From contig NW_006768829.1 in assembly GCF_000204055.1 (NCBI RefSeq), forward strand, positions 406,001 through 470,000: 64,000 bases of DNA, in the 5' to 3' direction. Under the pieces are notes generated by a model, which was given only the letters and a program-made list of their open reading frames with translations, was not told the origin of the DNA and did no database searches. A program made the translations under genes and the position numbers. Of the stretch, positions 25,950 through 35,574 are shown piece after piece (within the stretch, counting starts at the first letter, position 1; each line of letters opens with the position of its first letter). The DNA is from Melampsora larici-populina 98AG31. Taxonomy: Eukaryota; Basidiomycota; Pucciniomycetes; Pucciniales; Melampsoraceae.

Positions 25950-26619
25950 CATTAAGTGTACTCAAATGAAGTATGTGGCACTACATATGTAGCAAGACCT
26001 ACTTTCCAAATTTTGTTTTTGACAGGGAAAATGAAATTTGGAAAGTATGTTCTGCAGCTTGCTACATATGCAGAACCACATACAGTCAAACCTGCGCAAA
26101 TGCATACCTGGACAAATTCATAATTGGTCATTTTGCATAAGACTCGGGTTCCACCATTCCACCAAGCTGGTGTGGGTCAAATTTCAAATTAATGCATAAT
26201 ATATAATGCCTGCTTGCTGGAAAAATCCAGATCTTTGTGGTCATAATGCATAGAGCCTTGGGGCCGGACCCGGGGCTTCCTGCAATCTGAAAGAGCAAAG
26301 TATGCAATTGAGTAAGCTGAATCTAAATTTTCACTCGACTTGATTCTAGAGGACCATGCCTGCTTTGAGGGATGAAGAAAAACAAAGGTGCATATCCAGA
26401 TTCTACATATACATGAAATACAGGTGACATGTTTTTATTTTATCTTTTGAGCATGGTCATAATGCATAGATCTATGCACCATGACCATAATGCATAAAAT
26501 TATACATTTTCACAAAACCTGCAAAAATGAATAAATGGTCAAAATGCATAGAAAAAACTGTTGCCCCAAATTATGCATTTGCACAGGTTTGACTGTACTT
26601 ACTTTGAGTACCCTAATTG
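25950..26619. mobile_element. Hairpin (foldback) MITE split by a second MITE
   Basis: The left arm (from 25,950) and the right arm (ending 26,619) are inverted copies of each other once the inner element at 26,083-26,595 is removed. Shared blocks are GTACTCAAA, TATGTGG, CATATGTAGCAAG and ACTTTCCAAATTT. The uninterrupted element would be about 155 bp and fold into one long hairpin with a small loop near 26,020. It has no coding capacity. Confidence 0.7.
26083..26595. mobile_element. 513-bp pogo/mariner-type MITE nested in the right arm of the hairpin MITE
   Basis: The left terminus CAGTCAAACCTGCGCAAATG and the right terminus, on the opposite strand CAGTCAAACCTGTGCAAATG, differ at one base in 20. 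TA flanks both ends (26,081-26,082 and 26,596-26,597). Inside, a motif of the type TCATAATGCATAGA recurs several times. There is no transposase frame. Terminal CAGT and TA duplication fit pogo/Tc1-mariner non-autonomous elements. Confidence 0.8.
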
Positions 26620-26819
26620 TTTCCTATTATTTATCTAATTCTAACTTATTTTCTTCCAACAATTCTTCTTGACCATCAGAATAGTTATCATCCTATTTGA
26701 TCAGAGTGCAGCTTGTACAAATATGTCACCTGAATCTCAAGGTAATCATCATCTTTAGTGTATATAAGAAAGTGGTCCAAGAGGTTGGTACCAAAAATAA
26801 GAAAATGTGAGTAAACATA

Positions 26820-27570
26820 TATTGAGGAAGTGCAGCCAGGACTTAATATAACATGGGATGAGAAAAGCTGTCTTCTTGACTCTGCTGAGGCTCATGGTTC
26901 ACCCAACCGGAGCAAAGAGCAATACTTAACCTTTCACTCTTCTGTTCAACTTTGAAAAAAATCAGTATTGCAATGATATCTGTGACAATCTCTTGCTGCT
27001 ACACTTTATGAGATCACTCAGCCACATCATCCTGAGGCCCCAAGAGCACAGCAAAATATGAAAAAAAAGTTGTGGGGTTTCTGTAATTCCAACATGAGCA
27101 GTGTGACTTCATTGAGGCTGCAAGGAAGTTTGAACATATTGCAATCACTGTCACCATGCCCTTGTGGTGTTTGCTGGTCAACAAGCACACATGAGTTGCC
27201 TTTGTGCCTCAAAGGCAGTCCGTGTGCGCTTGGTGTCGGGCGACTGCCACAAGGAGAAAGTGTGTGCCTTGTGCCATGGTTTGCACCAACACATCCAGAC
27301 AATCTACCTGTCTATTGACTACAACACCAGTTTGTGTCTCAGTGAAAGATGAAAAGCCTGCTTGCTATGGAGCCTCACAGACAGCATCAGTGATGTCACT
27401 AGTGGGATTTGTATATTTAGGCTAGTTACGACTTACAATTGTGCTCAGTGCTATAGTCACTCCATGATACCTGTGCCGCAAGTGGAACTTCTGGCCATCC
27501 TAACATGGACTTTTCAGATGCTTTTTGAGGCCAGCATTTCAATATGCTGATTTCTATTGATTATTTTATA
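26820..27570. repeat. Spacer segment duplicated behind the secreted-family units
   Basis: This spacer resembles 40,830-41,450. Matches include the CTTCTTGACT...GCTGAGG block, the TTTGTGTCTCAG block and the GGAGCCTCA.AGAC...CACTAGTG block, all in the same order. It lies upstream (5' side) of the pseudogene just as 40.8-41.5 kb lies upstream of the second intact gene. The likely explanation is that the duplicated unit contained gene plus upstream DNA. No gene is recognised inside. Confidence 0.5.
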
Positions 27571-27859
27571 TCAAAGCCTTAGAAAAGTCTGAAATTAAAC
27601 TTGAGATGTATTAAGGGTATTGATTTGACTTTTATGATAAAAAATATTTAACACAAAAATAAACAGTAGGAATGGGAGGCAATAAGTTTTTAATTTATTG
27701 TGTACAACTCTGGTAAGAATAAAATGAATGATAGACAATACATTATCCAAAGACACAGGATAAGAATGAAAGAATATGAGATAGGATATGACTCTAGAGT
27801 TGCTGCAACCCTTCTTGTGATCTCTGTACTAGTCACTATCAGAGTTTTGATAATGATCT

Positions 27860-29652
27860 TCAGTTTCCTTGAGATGACTTTCTTCCAAATTTCAAAAACC
27901 AATTCAACATTTTTTTGAAAAACTTGATGAACAGCCAACCTGTGTTCTTAATTTTTATGGCTTTAAGATTTAGGTCATGATTCAAGGTTAGTCAGCTTTG
28001 CTCATCCAAAAATGTTGTTGATAAAATAGGGCTCAATTCTCACCTGCAAATCCCAATGGCTTACTGCCTCTGGACACAGGATCCCTTTTGAATACTATAT
28101 TGGCGCCCCTCAGAGCGTCTTTCATCAAATTTTCAATATTTTTTTCAAATAACTGGATCTTATCCTCAGGCTGCTTCAATTTGATATCATTGGGATAGTG
28201 ATTTGCTTGTTTTTTGATGAATTGTCTTTTAGAAGCCTGTTCTATTGTCTCAAGATCAGATGGCCCTCCTCTAAATTTTACATCTGCTTGCAATCCCTTA
28301 ATTGTGTTTGCCCACTCTTCATCAAACTCCTTTTCACACTGACCAGTCTTGAATTTTTTAGCCACTTTTGGGAAAAAAGTGTTTACAGCCACACGCATCA
28401 GTCTTTCTTCTGTTTTCCACTGAACATATTTTTTGTACACTTCTTTGTCAAAAAATGATGCCTTTTTCACATATTCCTTGGGGGTGAGCTTTGAGAGCGC
28501 TTCTGGTGTGAGTGAATCTTTTGACACAAGATTTTTAGCAGCATCCCGGATATTTATATAGGCTCTATTATATTGCTTTTTGGTGTGAGTAAATTTTGTA
28601 AAAGTTTCTTCATTTAGTGATGCTTCTTGAGCTTTGTTTAATTTCTCTTTGGTTTTGAACAAATTTGCCTCTTGTTCAATGAATGATCTTCGGACAAGAA
28701 TGATGAGATGTTGATCAGAGACCCCTTTGTAATCTGGTGATTGCTTCATCTCCACAAACTTGTTCTCAATCCATTTTGGGATATCCACATCATCAATCCC
28801 CCTCTGCCTATACAGTGTTGAAGCCACGGTGAACGCTTTTGCTTCAGCTTCTTTGTGTGCCTGTGCTGCTTCTTGGAAATCTATGGCCATTTTCTGGATC
28901 TGTGTATCCTTCTCTGCCATATATCTGATAAGTGCATCATTTGAGAGTTTTTCCACATGGTCTCTGTTGAGGAATTCCATTGTCTCACCATAAGGCTTGA
29001 TGTGTGCTCTTTCAAAAACTGGTTCTAGTTTAGATAATGCTGAAGCTTCCAAAGCCTTGGTTTGCTCAGATTTTGAAGTAGATTTGAGTAGATTTTCTAC
29101 TGTATCCTCAGTCTTTGGTCTTGTTTCATCTTTTACGTCCTTGGTGGCAGGATTACCAAATTTATCTTTATCAGATGCTTCATTGGGTTCAGGTGATACT
29201 GCGTTGTGATTGAGGGTTTGTCCAGAACCTTTGAAGTGCTTAGTTCCAAGGATTTTTTCATCCCCTGCGCCGGTTTTTCGAAGAGCAGCGGAGATTCCAA
29301 CTATGAATGCCAAAGTACGCATAACTTGAGCATTGATATCAAATAAAGTTAGAAAATTTGATGAGATCCTCATTACCATCTGGAATATGATCTGACACCG
29401 CTTTGGCTACACAAACACCGTTGTTTACTATTTGAACCATGAAGTCGACAATGAATCAGTTGATGGTCGGAACTCGACAAATTGAAAACCGCCGTTATAC
29501 ACACCATTATCTCCCCAGGCAGTAGCTGCAAGACTTTTGACGTATCCAGTAACTTTCTCAAACAAAGGATATCCCTTAACACATAAGTTCACATGGGTGA
29601 TGATCCACAAAATAAATATATCTTTCAACCTTAACTTTGATGGCTTCCTCAT
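27860..29652 (-). CDS. Secreted lysine-rich coiled protein, paralog 1 (effector-like), 518 aa
   Basis: Four exons on the minus strand keep frame exactly: 29,505-29,652; 29,377-29,427; 28,044-29,300; 27,860-27,960. The ATG at 29,652 starts a signal peptide (basic MRKPSKLRLKD, then a hydrophobic IFILWIITHVNLC core). The 51-nt second exon encodes a short linker. Exon 3 is Lys/Glu/Ala-rich with long predicted helices and a conserved block NLVSKDSLTPEALSKL. The last intron has a GACTAACC branch site. The final exon encodes a conserved amphipathic tail (LFIKFFKKMLNWFLKFGRK). Paralog 2 at 38.9-40.4 kb has the same four-exon plan. The family is unknown to me; secretion, lineage-style duplication and low complexity suggest a rust effector-like or haustorial protein. 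A retrotransposon sits 353 bp upstream of its start, inside its promoter side. Confidence 0.82.
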
Positions 29653-30005
29653 CAAGAATGAATCGATGCAGATCAGTCTTTCCTTGTTTATATCGCTTCC
29701 TAGAGGTACGCGGACAACTTGAACTGGGTGTGAATACAGTGAGAGTATTGTTCAGGGTGATATAATCACTTAGAGCCAGATATAGCCAGGTAGCCAGGTA
29801 GCTAAAAGCGAAAGCAATGATTTTTTGGAAAGGAGATATAAAAGTTTGAAGTTAAAAAATGTAAAAGCGTAAGACACCTTGGCTGATGGCTTCAGAGTTG
29901 ACTTGTAAGTTATCAATGATGTTTTTAATAATGAAGTGATAGAAAAAGATCGAAACAATTGGAGGTCTAGTATCTAGAAAAAAATAGAGAAAAATGTAAG
30001 TAATA

Positions 30006-30258
30006 GGTGTAGGTAACTTGTTACTTACTGATTGGAATATCGGAATGATAGGTGCTATGTAAATTTTACTGATGAAATGAACGGGTCGGGCTTTTTATGA
30101 TGATTTACTTAGTGGTAAAATGACATCATCAGTCTGGTTTTTAAATTTCGTTCATTCATCGAAATATTTCTTCTTTACTTTTTTCATCATTCTCGATAGT
30201 TCCAATTCGTTTCATTTAAGAATATAGCTATTCTTCATAGCGTCATTATTTTTGAAGC
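30006..30258 (+). repeat. A1 terminal repeat of the retroelement
   Basis: Left terminal copy of the 253-bp A repeat, identical to A2 (34,931-35,183) except for T versus C in AACTTGTTAC/AACTCGTTAC. It marks the left end of the element. The flank just outside reads GTAAGTAATA. Confidence 0.9.
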
Positions 30259-30401
30259 AGTTATAAAAGAAAGATCGAGTTATAAAGATTATCATCTAAA
30301 AAACCGTAAAACCGGTAGTAGTCTATCTAAAAAACCGTTCCTTAAAAACCATATCTTTTAGGGAATGTCAAGTTTTCTCTAATCAAAGAGTCGATGAAGA
30401 A

Positions 30402-31612
30402 TTGCCGGGGTTATTTCCTACTGGTAATATCACATCAGAAGATCGGATTGAATTGTTGTCAATGGCGAATAAGGACGCCAATGAAACCATCAAGTTGTTG
30501 TTGGCGAATCAAGGAAAAGGAAAAGGAAAGCATCGACGTAAACAAAAGGACGACAGTTCTGTGTCGTCGGATTCTTCAGCGGATAAAGAAGAGAAGAAAA
30601 AGAAGAAATTTGCTTTTATCTCAAAAGCAATTCCGGTGTCAGATTTTGAAGCAGTGTTTACGCCAGCAGCTCGTCGGTTTGCGGAGGATGTCAAAGGATA
30701 CGAGTCCAACATCGCCTTGGCGGTTAGAGAATTCAACAGAGCTGGAAAACCAGCCCATGTTCCGGAAGTCTTATCGAAAGAATTGCTTTTGGGAAAGTTT
30801 ATCGACGTTAGAAGAATCAAAGGAGAATTGCTCAACAGGAAAAAAGGGGATGTGGCTTACTCTACGACTGGGAAGGAAAAAGGGTTGGAGGTGTCAAAGC
30901 AGTATTCTCTTGAAATCGACGATTTGGCAGAATGGCAATATTATTTTTCAATCCTCAAGAAAGCTATTGAAATGGGGTTTCCGGATTGTGGGAAACAAAT
31001 CTCAGATTATTCAGAGTACATCAATTCTCAATTTTGGTCGGGTCCTATTCGAGCCAACTGGAAGAATATTGCTGATTACGACGCAGCATTCAGATCTCAA
31101 GTGGCCGACAGAAGATACGTGTGTTTCTCAGACTGGGATCACAAAGATTTCGACGTTCTCAAGACCCAATACTTTGGTAGTAGTTATTTTAACACTACTG
31201 CTAATCCTGTTCAATCTGGTTCTTCGTTTTCAAGAGTAGGTTTTCTCTGTATGGATATGTTTTTCTGAAATGAAGGCTTATGTTGATATCATTACAGCCT
31301 TTGTTTCAAACGCCTTTTCGGAAAAAAGGCGGTTTTCAGCAAGGTCTTGCTACGAAACCATCTAGTGGAGTTATTCCATCTGGGGGTGCTCCCAATTATG
31401 TGGCTGAGTTTAAGCATAAGGGGATCCATAAGATTACGAACTCTAAGGATGTGGGAAAAATGGCAGAAGAATATTGCTTCGCTTATAATAGTGAGAGGGA
31501 TTGTCCCCTCGGTGATAGCTGTCCCCGCCTACATTTTTGTGTTGGTAGAGTTTTCTTCTGTAATCAATTTTTCTGTTCTTTACGTGAATATGAATGGAGA
31601 AGTTTGTTATAG
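30402..31612 (+). CDS. Retroelement ORF1 (Gag-like) with CCCH zinc finger
   Basis: The frame runs 30,402-31,235 and continues, after a 62-nt intron-like gap (31,236-31,297; GTAGGT...TACAG), at 31,298-31,612. Without splicing it ends at 31,268. The first in-frame ATG is at 30,462 (MANKDANETIK); the frame is open further upstream without an ATG, so the true start is unsure. After a Lys/Ser-rich segment comes a globular region with Trp/Tyr-rich motifs (LAEWQYYFSILKKA, FSDWDHKDFD), as in DIRS-type ORF1 proteins. The spliced second part ends with C-x8-C-x5-C-x3-H (start CFAYNSERDC), the spacing of Tis11-type CCCH zinc fingers. It probably binds the element RNA. ORF2 begins 11 nt after the stop in another frame. 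Confidence 0.75.
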
Positions 31613-31622
31613 TTACTGACAT

Positions 31623-33509
31623 ATGAGTTTATTTGGCAGAACGTCCGGGGATGTGGTGCAAAACACCGCGGATGCCATCACACCTGAGGAATATACTTCT
31701 GAAAAATTCCTCAGGGGGTATCAGTGGGACGGGTCTAATCCTTTGGGTTTTTCGGCAGCTATCGAGTCCAGTAGGTATGCCGAGCCTTTTCCGGACGCCC
31801 CGTCGCTGGAAGATGATGAAGATGCGAGATATGCGTTGAAGCAATATCATTATTTATTCAAAGTTTCGACGCCTTTCAAGATTGACAAGATGGAACAATT
31901 GTGTAGACACCATCCTAATCAGCCATTTGTAAAATCAGTCTTGAAAGGTTTAAAAGAAGGTTTTTGGCCGTCATCATCAAAAACGGATTCAAAAATTGTG
32001 GACGTTCCTAATCATCAAACATGCTTCGACAATCAGAAGCTATTAGAGGACCAATGCGAGGAAGAGATTCAGAAGGGTCGCTATGCTGAAGAGTTTTCGA
32101 CTTTGATTCCCGGGATGAAAGTAATTCCGTTATTGATGACGTCAAAAAAGGATTCGAAAAAGATGAGAGTTTGTTCTAACATGAGCGCTGGACGCCCTTC
32201 ACCTAATGATTTGATTGATAAAGATAGGATAAAAGTTTCTTACGATTCCCTTAAGTCTTGGATTCCTTTTCTGATGGAGTTGAAAAAGAAACATGGAGAT
32301 GTAGTGATTTTTAAATCTGATGTCGAAGGAGCGTTTAGGACTTTATCGGCTCACCTTCAATATCAAATGCGTCAAATTCTTCGGATCAAAAAGAAGTTTT
32401 GGGTGGATCATAATCTTACATTCGGATCATCGGCTTCTCCCCATATTTGGTGTGGAGTGTTTTCATTGGTATTATGGATTGCAGAGGAAGTATTTCACAT
32501 AAAACATTTGAATTGTATGATGGATGATGTGTGGGGTGCTGCAGCTTCGGACGATTGGATAACGTTCAAAGATCACCGAATCCCAGGTCCTCAGGCGAAG
32601 TTGTTGATGATTTTCGATATTTTGGGGGTTCCGTGGGTATGGAAAAAGCAAGTGCATGGTTCAGTATTGGAGATTATAGGTCACATGGTTGATTCGAATA
32701 ATATGAGCATTTACCTTGAACCAGATAAGAAACTGACTATGATTAATAAGATGAAAGATTTTGTTTCGAAGCCTTCTCATTCTCTTCGAGATTGGCAGTC
32801 TATGCAAGGATGGATTTCGTGGGGTCTGAATTCGATGCCGTTTGGTCGTTATGCTTTACAGAGTCTGTACGAGAAAACCGGTGGGAAAACAGGACGGTTT
32901 CTTCCGATTCATCTCAACAAGGAGAATCAGGACGATATTCGCTGGTTAATTAAGTATTTCGAGTCATCCGACGGGGTTTTAGTCCTGAAGTCTGCTCACT
33001 GGTCAAGTCATCAAGCGGATTCGTTGTTTTTCGTGGATGCATGTCCAACGGGCATTGGAGTATGGAATCCGAATGAAAGATTGGCGTTTTATCATAAGCT
33101 ACCAGTTCCTTCGAGACACATCTATTGGGCGGAACTTTTGGCGGTTATGGCGGCAATTGATCTTGGTATAAATTCAGGTTCAAGAAGGATTTATGTACAT
33201 ACGGACAACAAGAACGTGTTTCATCTTTTCAACACTCATTGTCCGAATCAATTAATTCGTCCTTTGTTCCGATATATCGTCCAACGGATGGTAGATTGTC
33301 ACGTTGAAGTCAAAGTTTCTCACATTCCAGGTTTGACGAATTTATGTGCTGATCAATTGTCTCATACGTTGCTTGAGAAAGTTAGAAGGGAATTTAATCC
33401 GGTTTCGATTTCTCCTCTAAAGATCGATCCTGTTCTTGGTGCTGGGGGTGTTGAGATTAATCTCCGATATTTCAATAATCCTTCACTATCATGGCGTCGA
33501 GGAGAATAA
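31623..33509 (+). CDS. Reverse transcriptase - RNase H of the tyrosine-recombinase retroelement
   Basis: 628 residues. Copies element RNA to DNA and degrades the RNA strand. The RT palm shows domain A KSDVEGAFR (Asp233), domain B FGSSASP (268-273) and domain C MMDDV (Asp301-Asp302). The RNase H domain follows with Asp472 (FFVDACPTG), Glu504 (YWAELLAV), Asp528 (VHTDNKN) and Asp577 (CADQLSH). The arrangement is DIRS/Ngaro-like rather than Gypsy-like. No protease or DDE integrase is present. All catalytic acids are kept and there is no stop. The last 19 nt overlap ORF3. The ATG at 31,623 may be used, or the frame may be reached by frameshift or splicing from ORF1. Confidence 0.9.
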   Translation: MSLFGRTSGDVVQNTADAITPEEYTSEKFLRGYQWDGSNPLGFSAAIESSRYAEPFPDAPSLEDDEDARYALKQYHYLFKVSTPFKIDKMEQLCRHHPNQPFVKSVLKGLKEGFWPSSSKTDSKIVDVPNHQTCFDNQKLLEDQCEEEIQKGRYAEEFSTLIPGMKVIPLLMTSKKDSKKMRVCSNMSAGRPSPNDLIDKDRIKVSYDSLKSWIPFLMELKKKHGDVVIFKSDVEGAFRTLSAHLQYQMRQILRIKKKFWVDHNLTFGSSASPHIWCGVFSLVLWIAEEVFHIKHLNCMMDDVWGAAASDDWITFKDHRIPGPQAKLLMIFDILGVPWVWKKQVHGSVLEIIGHMVDSNNMSIYLEPDKKLTMINKMKDFVSKPSHSLRDWQSMQGWISWGLNSMPFGRYALQSLYEKTGGKTGRFLPIHLNKENQDDIRWLIKYFESSDGVLVLKSAHWSSHQADSLFFVDACPTGIGVWNPNERLAFYHKLPVPSRHIYWAELLAVMAAIDLGINSGSRRIYVHTDNKNVFHLFNTHCPNQLIRPLFRYIVQRMVDCHVEVKVSHIPGLTNLCADQLSHTLLEKVRREFNPVSISPLKIDPVLGAGGVEINLRYFNNPSLSWRRGE

Positions 33510-34504
33510 CTCAGCCGCCTCAGAAGATCACGGTTGCTCAAATAAAAGCTTTAGCGAAAAAAGATCAATTTTCAACTGTAGTATTAGTGACGATTCAGAA
33601 GTATAAGTGTGGTTTTCGTAGCTTTTATCGTTTTTGTTCTCAATTTAATTATATTTTTCGGCCTGATTGTACAACATTGTGTGATTACATTGCTTATACG
33701 TGTTTGAAGATTTCTCCTAGGTCGGTGAGGATATACTTAATTGGTATTGCTTTTATCTTCAATCGAAAATTTCCCAAGATCAAGTGCGAGAATCATTCAG
33801 AATTGGTAAAGAAGACTATGAAAGGTTGCATTAAATTATATTCAAAACCAGTTAATCGAAAAGAGCCGTTAACTATTTTTCAAATTAATTATGCGGTCGT
33901 AAAGCTTGGTTCTTGTCATGATGATAGATTGTTTTTGGCTTTACTCAGTGTGGGTTTTGGAGGTTTGCATAGGTTAGGAGAATTAACAGTTCCGGATTCG
34001 AAGAAATTATTCGATTCGAGAAAAATTATCAGAAGAGGTTCATTTAAATTTTCAATGTGTGGAAAATATATTCAGTATTCGCTTCCGTATTCAAAAGGAG
34101 ATTCAGGTTTTACTGGAGTTCCGGTTATCATTCAACATTTCGATGATTCTTCAGCTTGTCCAATATTTCGCATGAAATCGTATTTACGTTCAAGAGATCG
34201 TCTATTTTTATCAAGGTCCGAATTATTTCTTACATCAGAGGGTATTATTCCTTCAAGGTCGTGGTTTCTTTCTTGGTTTCAAAAACTTTTCGATAAACGG
34301 TTTTCAGGTCATTCTCTTCGGTCAGGAGGTGCGACGGCTTTGGCTCAATCAGGAGCAAGTTTAGAGTACATTCAAAGTGCAGGACGTTGGTCTTTGGAGG
34401 CGTTCAAGATATATGTCCGGGGACATGTGGCATTGAGACTTCCAGAGTCGAAAAAGCATGTCATTGGTGGTCCGGTTCATATTGGAGCTTCTGTGCAGTT
34501 TTAG
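33491..34504 (+). CDS. Tyrosine recombinase of the retroelement
   Basis: 337 residues. Integrates a circular DNA intermediate by conservative recombination through a 3'-phosphotyrosine link. An N-terminal SAM-like helical part (residues about 15-110) precedes the catalytic domain. The conserved set is Arg161 (GGLHRLGEL), His274 and Arg277 (SGHSLRSGG), Trp300 in place of the second His (GRWS) and the nucleophile Tyr308 (FKIYVRGH). Trp at the second His position is common in DIRS-type recombinases. The start codon lies 19 nt inside the end of the RT-RNase H frame, so the two are probably translated from one transcript. Confidence 0.9.
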   Translation: MASRRITQPPQKITVAQIKALAKKDQFSTVVLVTIQKYKCGFRSFYRFCSQFNYIFRPDCTTLCDYIAYTCLKISPRSVRIYLIGIAFIFNRKFPKIKCENHSELVKKTMKGCIKLYSKPVNRKEPLTIFQINYAVVKLGSCHDDRLFLALLSVGFGGLHRLGELTVPDSKKLFDSRKIIRRGSFKFSMCGKYIQYSLPYSKGDSGFTGVPVIIQHFDDSSACPIFRMKSYLRSRDRLFLSRSELFLTSEGIIPSRSWFLSWFQKLFDKRFSGHSLRSGGATALAQSGASLEYIQSAGRWSLEAFKIYVRGHVALRLPESKKHVIGGPVHIGASVQF

Positions 34505-34571
34505 TCCGTAAGTAGTCTGCTAGGTTCATTTTCTATTTCATTGATTTGAATAGAAATGAATGCTTTGGTTC

Positions 34572-34698
34572 AAAACTTTTTCTTTCTTAACCGAAGAAAA
34601 GTTTTCGTGTGTTGTGTTTGCGTAGTTGCGGACTTCTTATTCTTTCTTAATTGAAGATAAGTTAGTAGCCGGCTTTTTCTTTCTGTTGAAGAAAAGTT
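34572..34698 (+). repeat. Three successive hairpins between ORF3 and B1
   Basis: Three short inverted repeats follow one another at about 34,572-34,605, 34,632-34,662 and 34,672-34,698. Each has a TTCTTTC-type left arm and a GAAGAAAAG/GAAGATAAG right arm around a 5-7 nt loop. The first stem is the strongest (AAAACTTTTTC with GAAGAAAAGTTTT). The position just after the last ORF suggests an RNA element for termination, packaging or 3'-end formation. That role is inference. Confidence 0.55.
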
Positions 34699-34826
34699 GG
34701 GTGGGTCTTTAGTAATATTCTTGTTTGATTAAGGAATGTGGTTGCTGATTGTCTCTGGGCACTGTGATTCTTTCTCCTCCCCTCTTCACCACTCTTTTGA
34801 CTACCTTCTTTGTAGGCGGGTCGGAG

Positions 34827-34930
34827 AGGGTGTTGGTTTTGTTTTGGTGGCAGGTTTAATTCACAGTCTTAGCCCAGTTACCTTGTGCGGTCTCAGTCAT
34901 ATTGACGTGAGTACCATGGTGATATTTCTA
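34827..34930 (+). repeat. B1 repeat of the retroelement
   Basis: Internal 104-bp copy identical to B2 (35,471-35,574). Its last base is followed directly by A2, so B1-A2 equals the junction expected in a circular intermediate. Confidence 0.9.
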
Positions 34931-35183
34931 GGTGTAGGTAACTCGTTACTTACTGATTGGAATATCGGAATGATAGGTGCTATGTAAATTTTACTGATGA
35001 AATGAACGGGTCGGGCTTTTTATGATGATTTACTTAGTGGTAAAATGACATCATCAGTCTGGTTTTTAAATTTCGTTCATTCATCGAAATATTTCTTCTT
35101 TACTTTTTTCATCATTCTCGATAGTTCCAATTCGTTTCATTTAAGAATATAGCTATTCTTCATAGCGTCATTATTTTTGAAGC
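34931..35183 (+). repeat. A2 repeat of the retroelement
   Basis: Internal 253-bp copy of A1 with one mismatch. It is followed by about 290 bp of spacer containing a poly-T/poly-A hairpin near 35,265 and an AT-rich tract, then B2. Confidence 0.9.
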
Positions 35184-35470
35184 CCTCCCTTCCCTCCCTT
35201 CTGGTATTTGCGTTTGCGTAGTAGTAGTTCTTTCTTAATTGGTTATGAAAAATGGTATTAGTTTTTTTTTAAAAAAAAAAAAAAAGTGTTTGGGAGTTGT
35301 GTTGTAGTTTGTTTATTTATTATTAGTCATCTTTAAATTGTTTTTTATTTATTTTATTCTTTATTCTGTTGTGTTGTTTGAGTTTCAATTTGTATATTAT
35401 ATTTGTTTATCATACTATTTGTTATTTTTTACTTTATATTTATTGTTGTATGTGCCGCTAGCCACCCCGT

Positions 35471-35574
35471 AGGGTGTTGGTTTTGTTTTGGTGGCAGGTT
35501 TAATTCACAGTCTTAGCCCAGTTACCTTGTGCGGTCTCAGTCATATTGACGTGAGTACCATGGTGATATTTCTA
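35471..35574 (+). repeat. B2 terminal repeat of the retroelement
   Basis: Right terminal copy identical to B1. The flank just outside reads AGTACATAAT. With the left flank GTAAGTAATA this defines the target; no long target-site duplication is visible, as expected for tyrosine-recombinase elements. Confidence 0.88.

Larger units (their letters stand above)
30006..35574 (+). mobile_element. Complete Ngaro/PAT-like tyrosine-recombinase retrotransposon (DIRS order)
   Basis: The element has the order A1 - ORF1 - ORF2 (RT-RNase H) - ORF3 (tyrosine recombinase) - B1 - A2 - B2. A1 (30,006-30,258) and A2 (34,931-35,183) are 253-bp direct repeats with a single mismatch. B1 (34,827-34,930) and B2 (35,471-35,574) are identical 104-bp repeats, and B1 abuts A2 exactly. 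This is the split-direct-repeat design of Ngaro, PAT and Kangaroo elements, which insert through a circular intermediate using a tyrosine recombinase instead of a DDE integrase. There are no LTRs, no integrase and no methyltransferase-like domain. The near-identical repeats and open frames point to a recent, possibly still active copy. It lies between the first intact secreted-family gene and that gene's upstream spacer. Confidence 0.9.

Noticed and set aside
30006..35183. A1/A2 as long terminal repeats of an LTR retrotransposon
   Set aside because: There is a second repeat pair (B1/B2) in split order, a tyrosine recombinase, no DDE integrase or protease, and no TG...CA ends with a target duplication.
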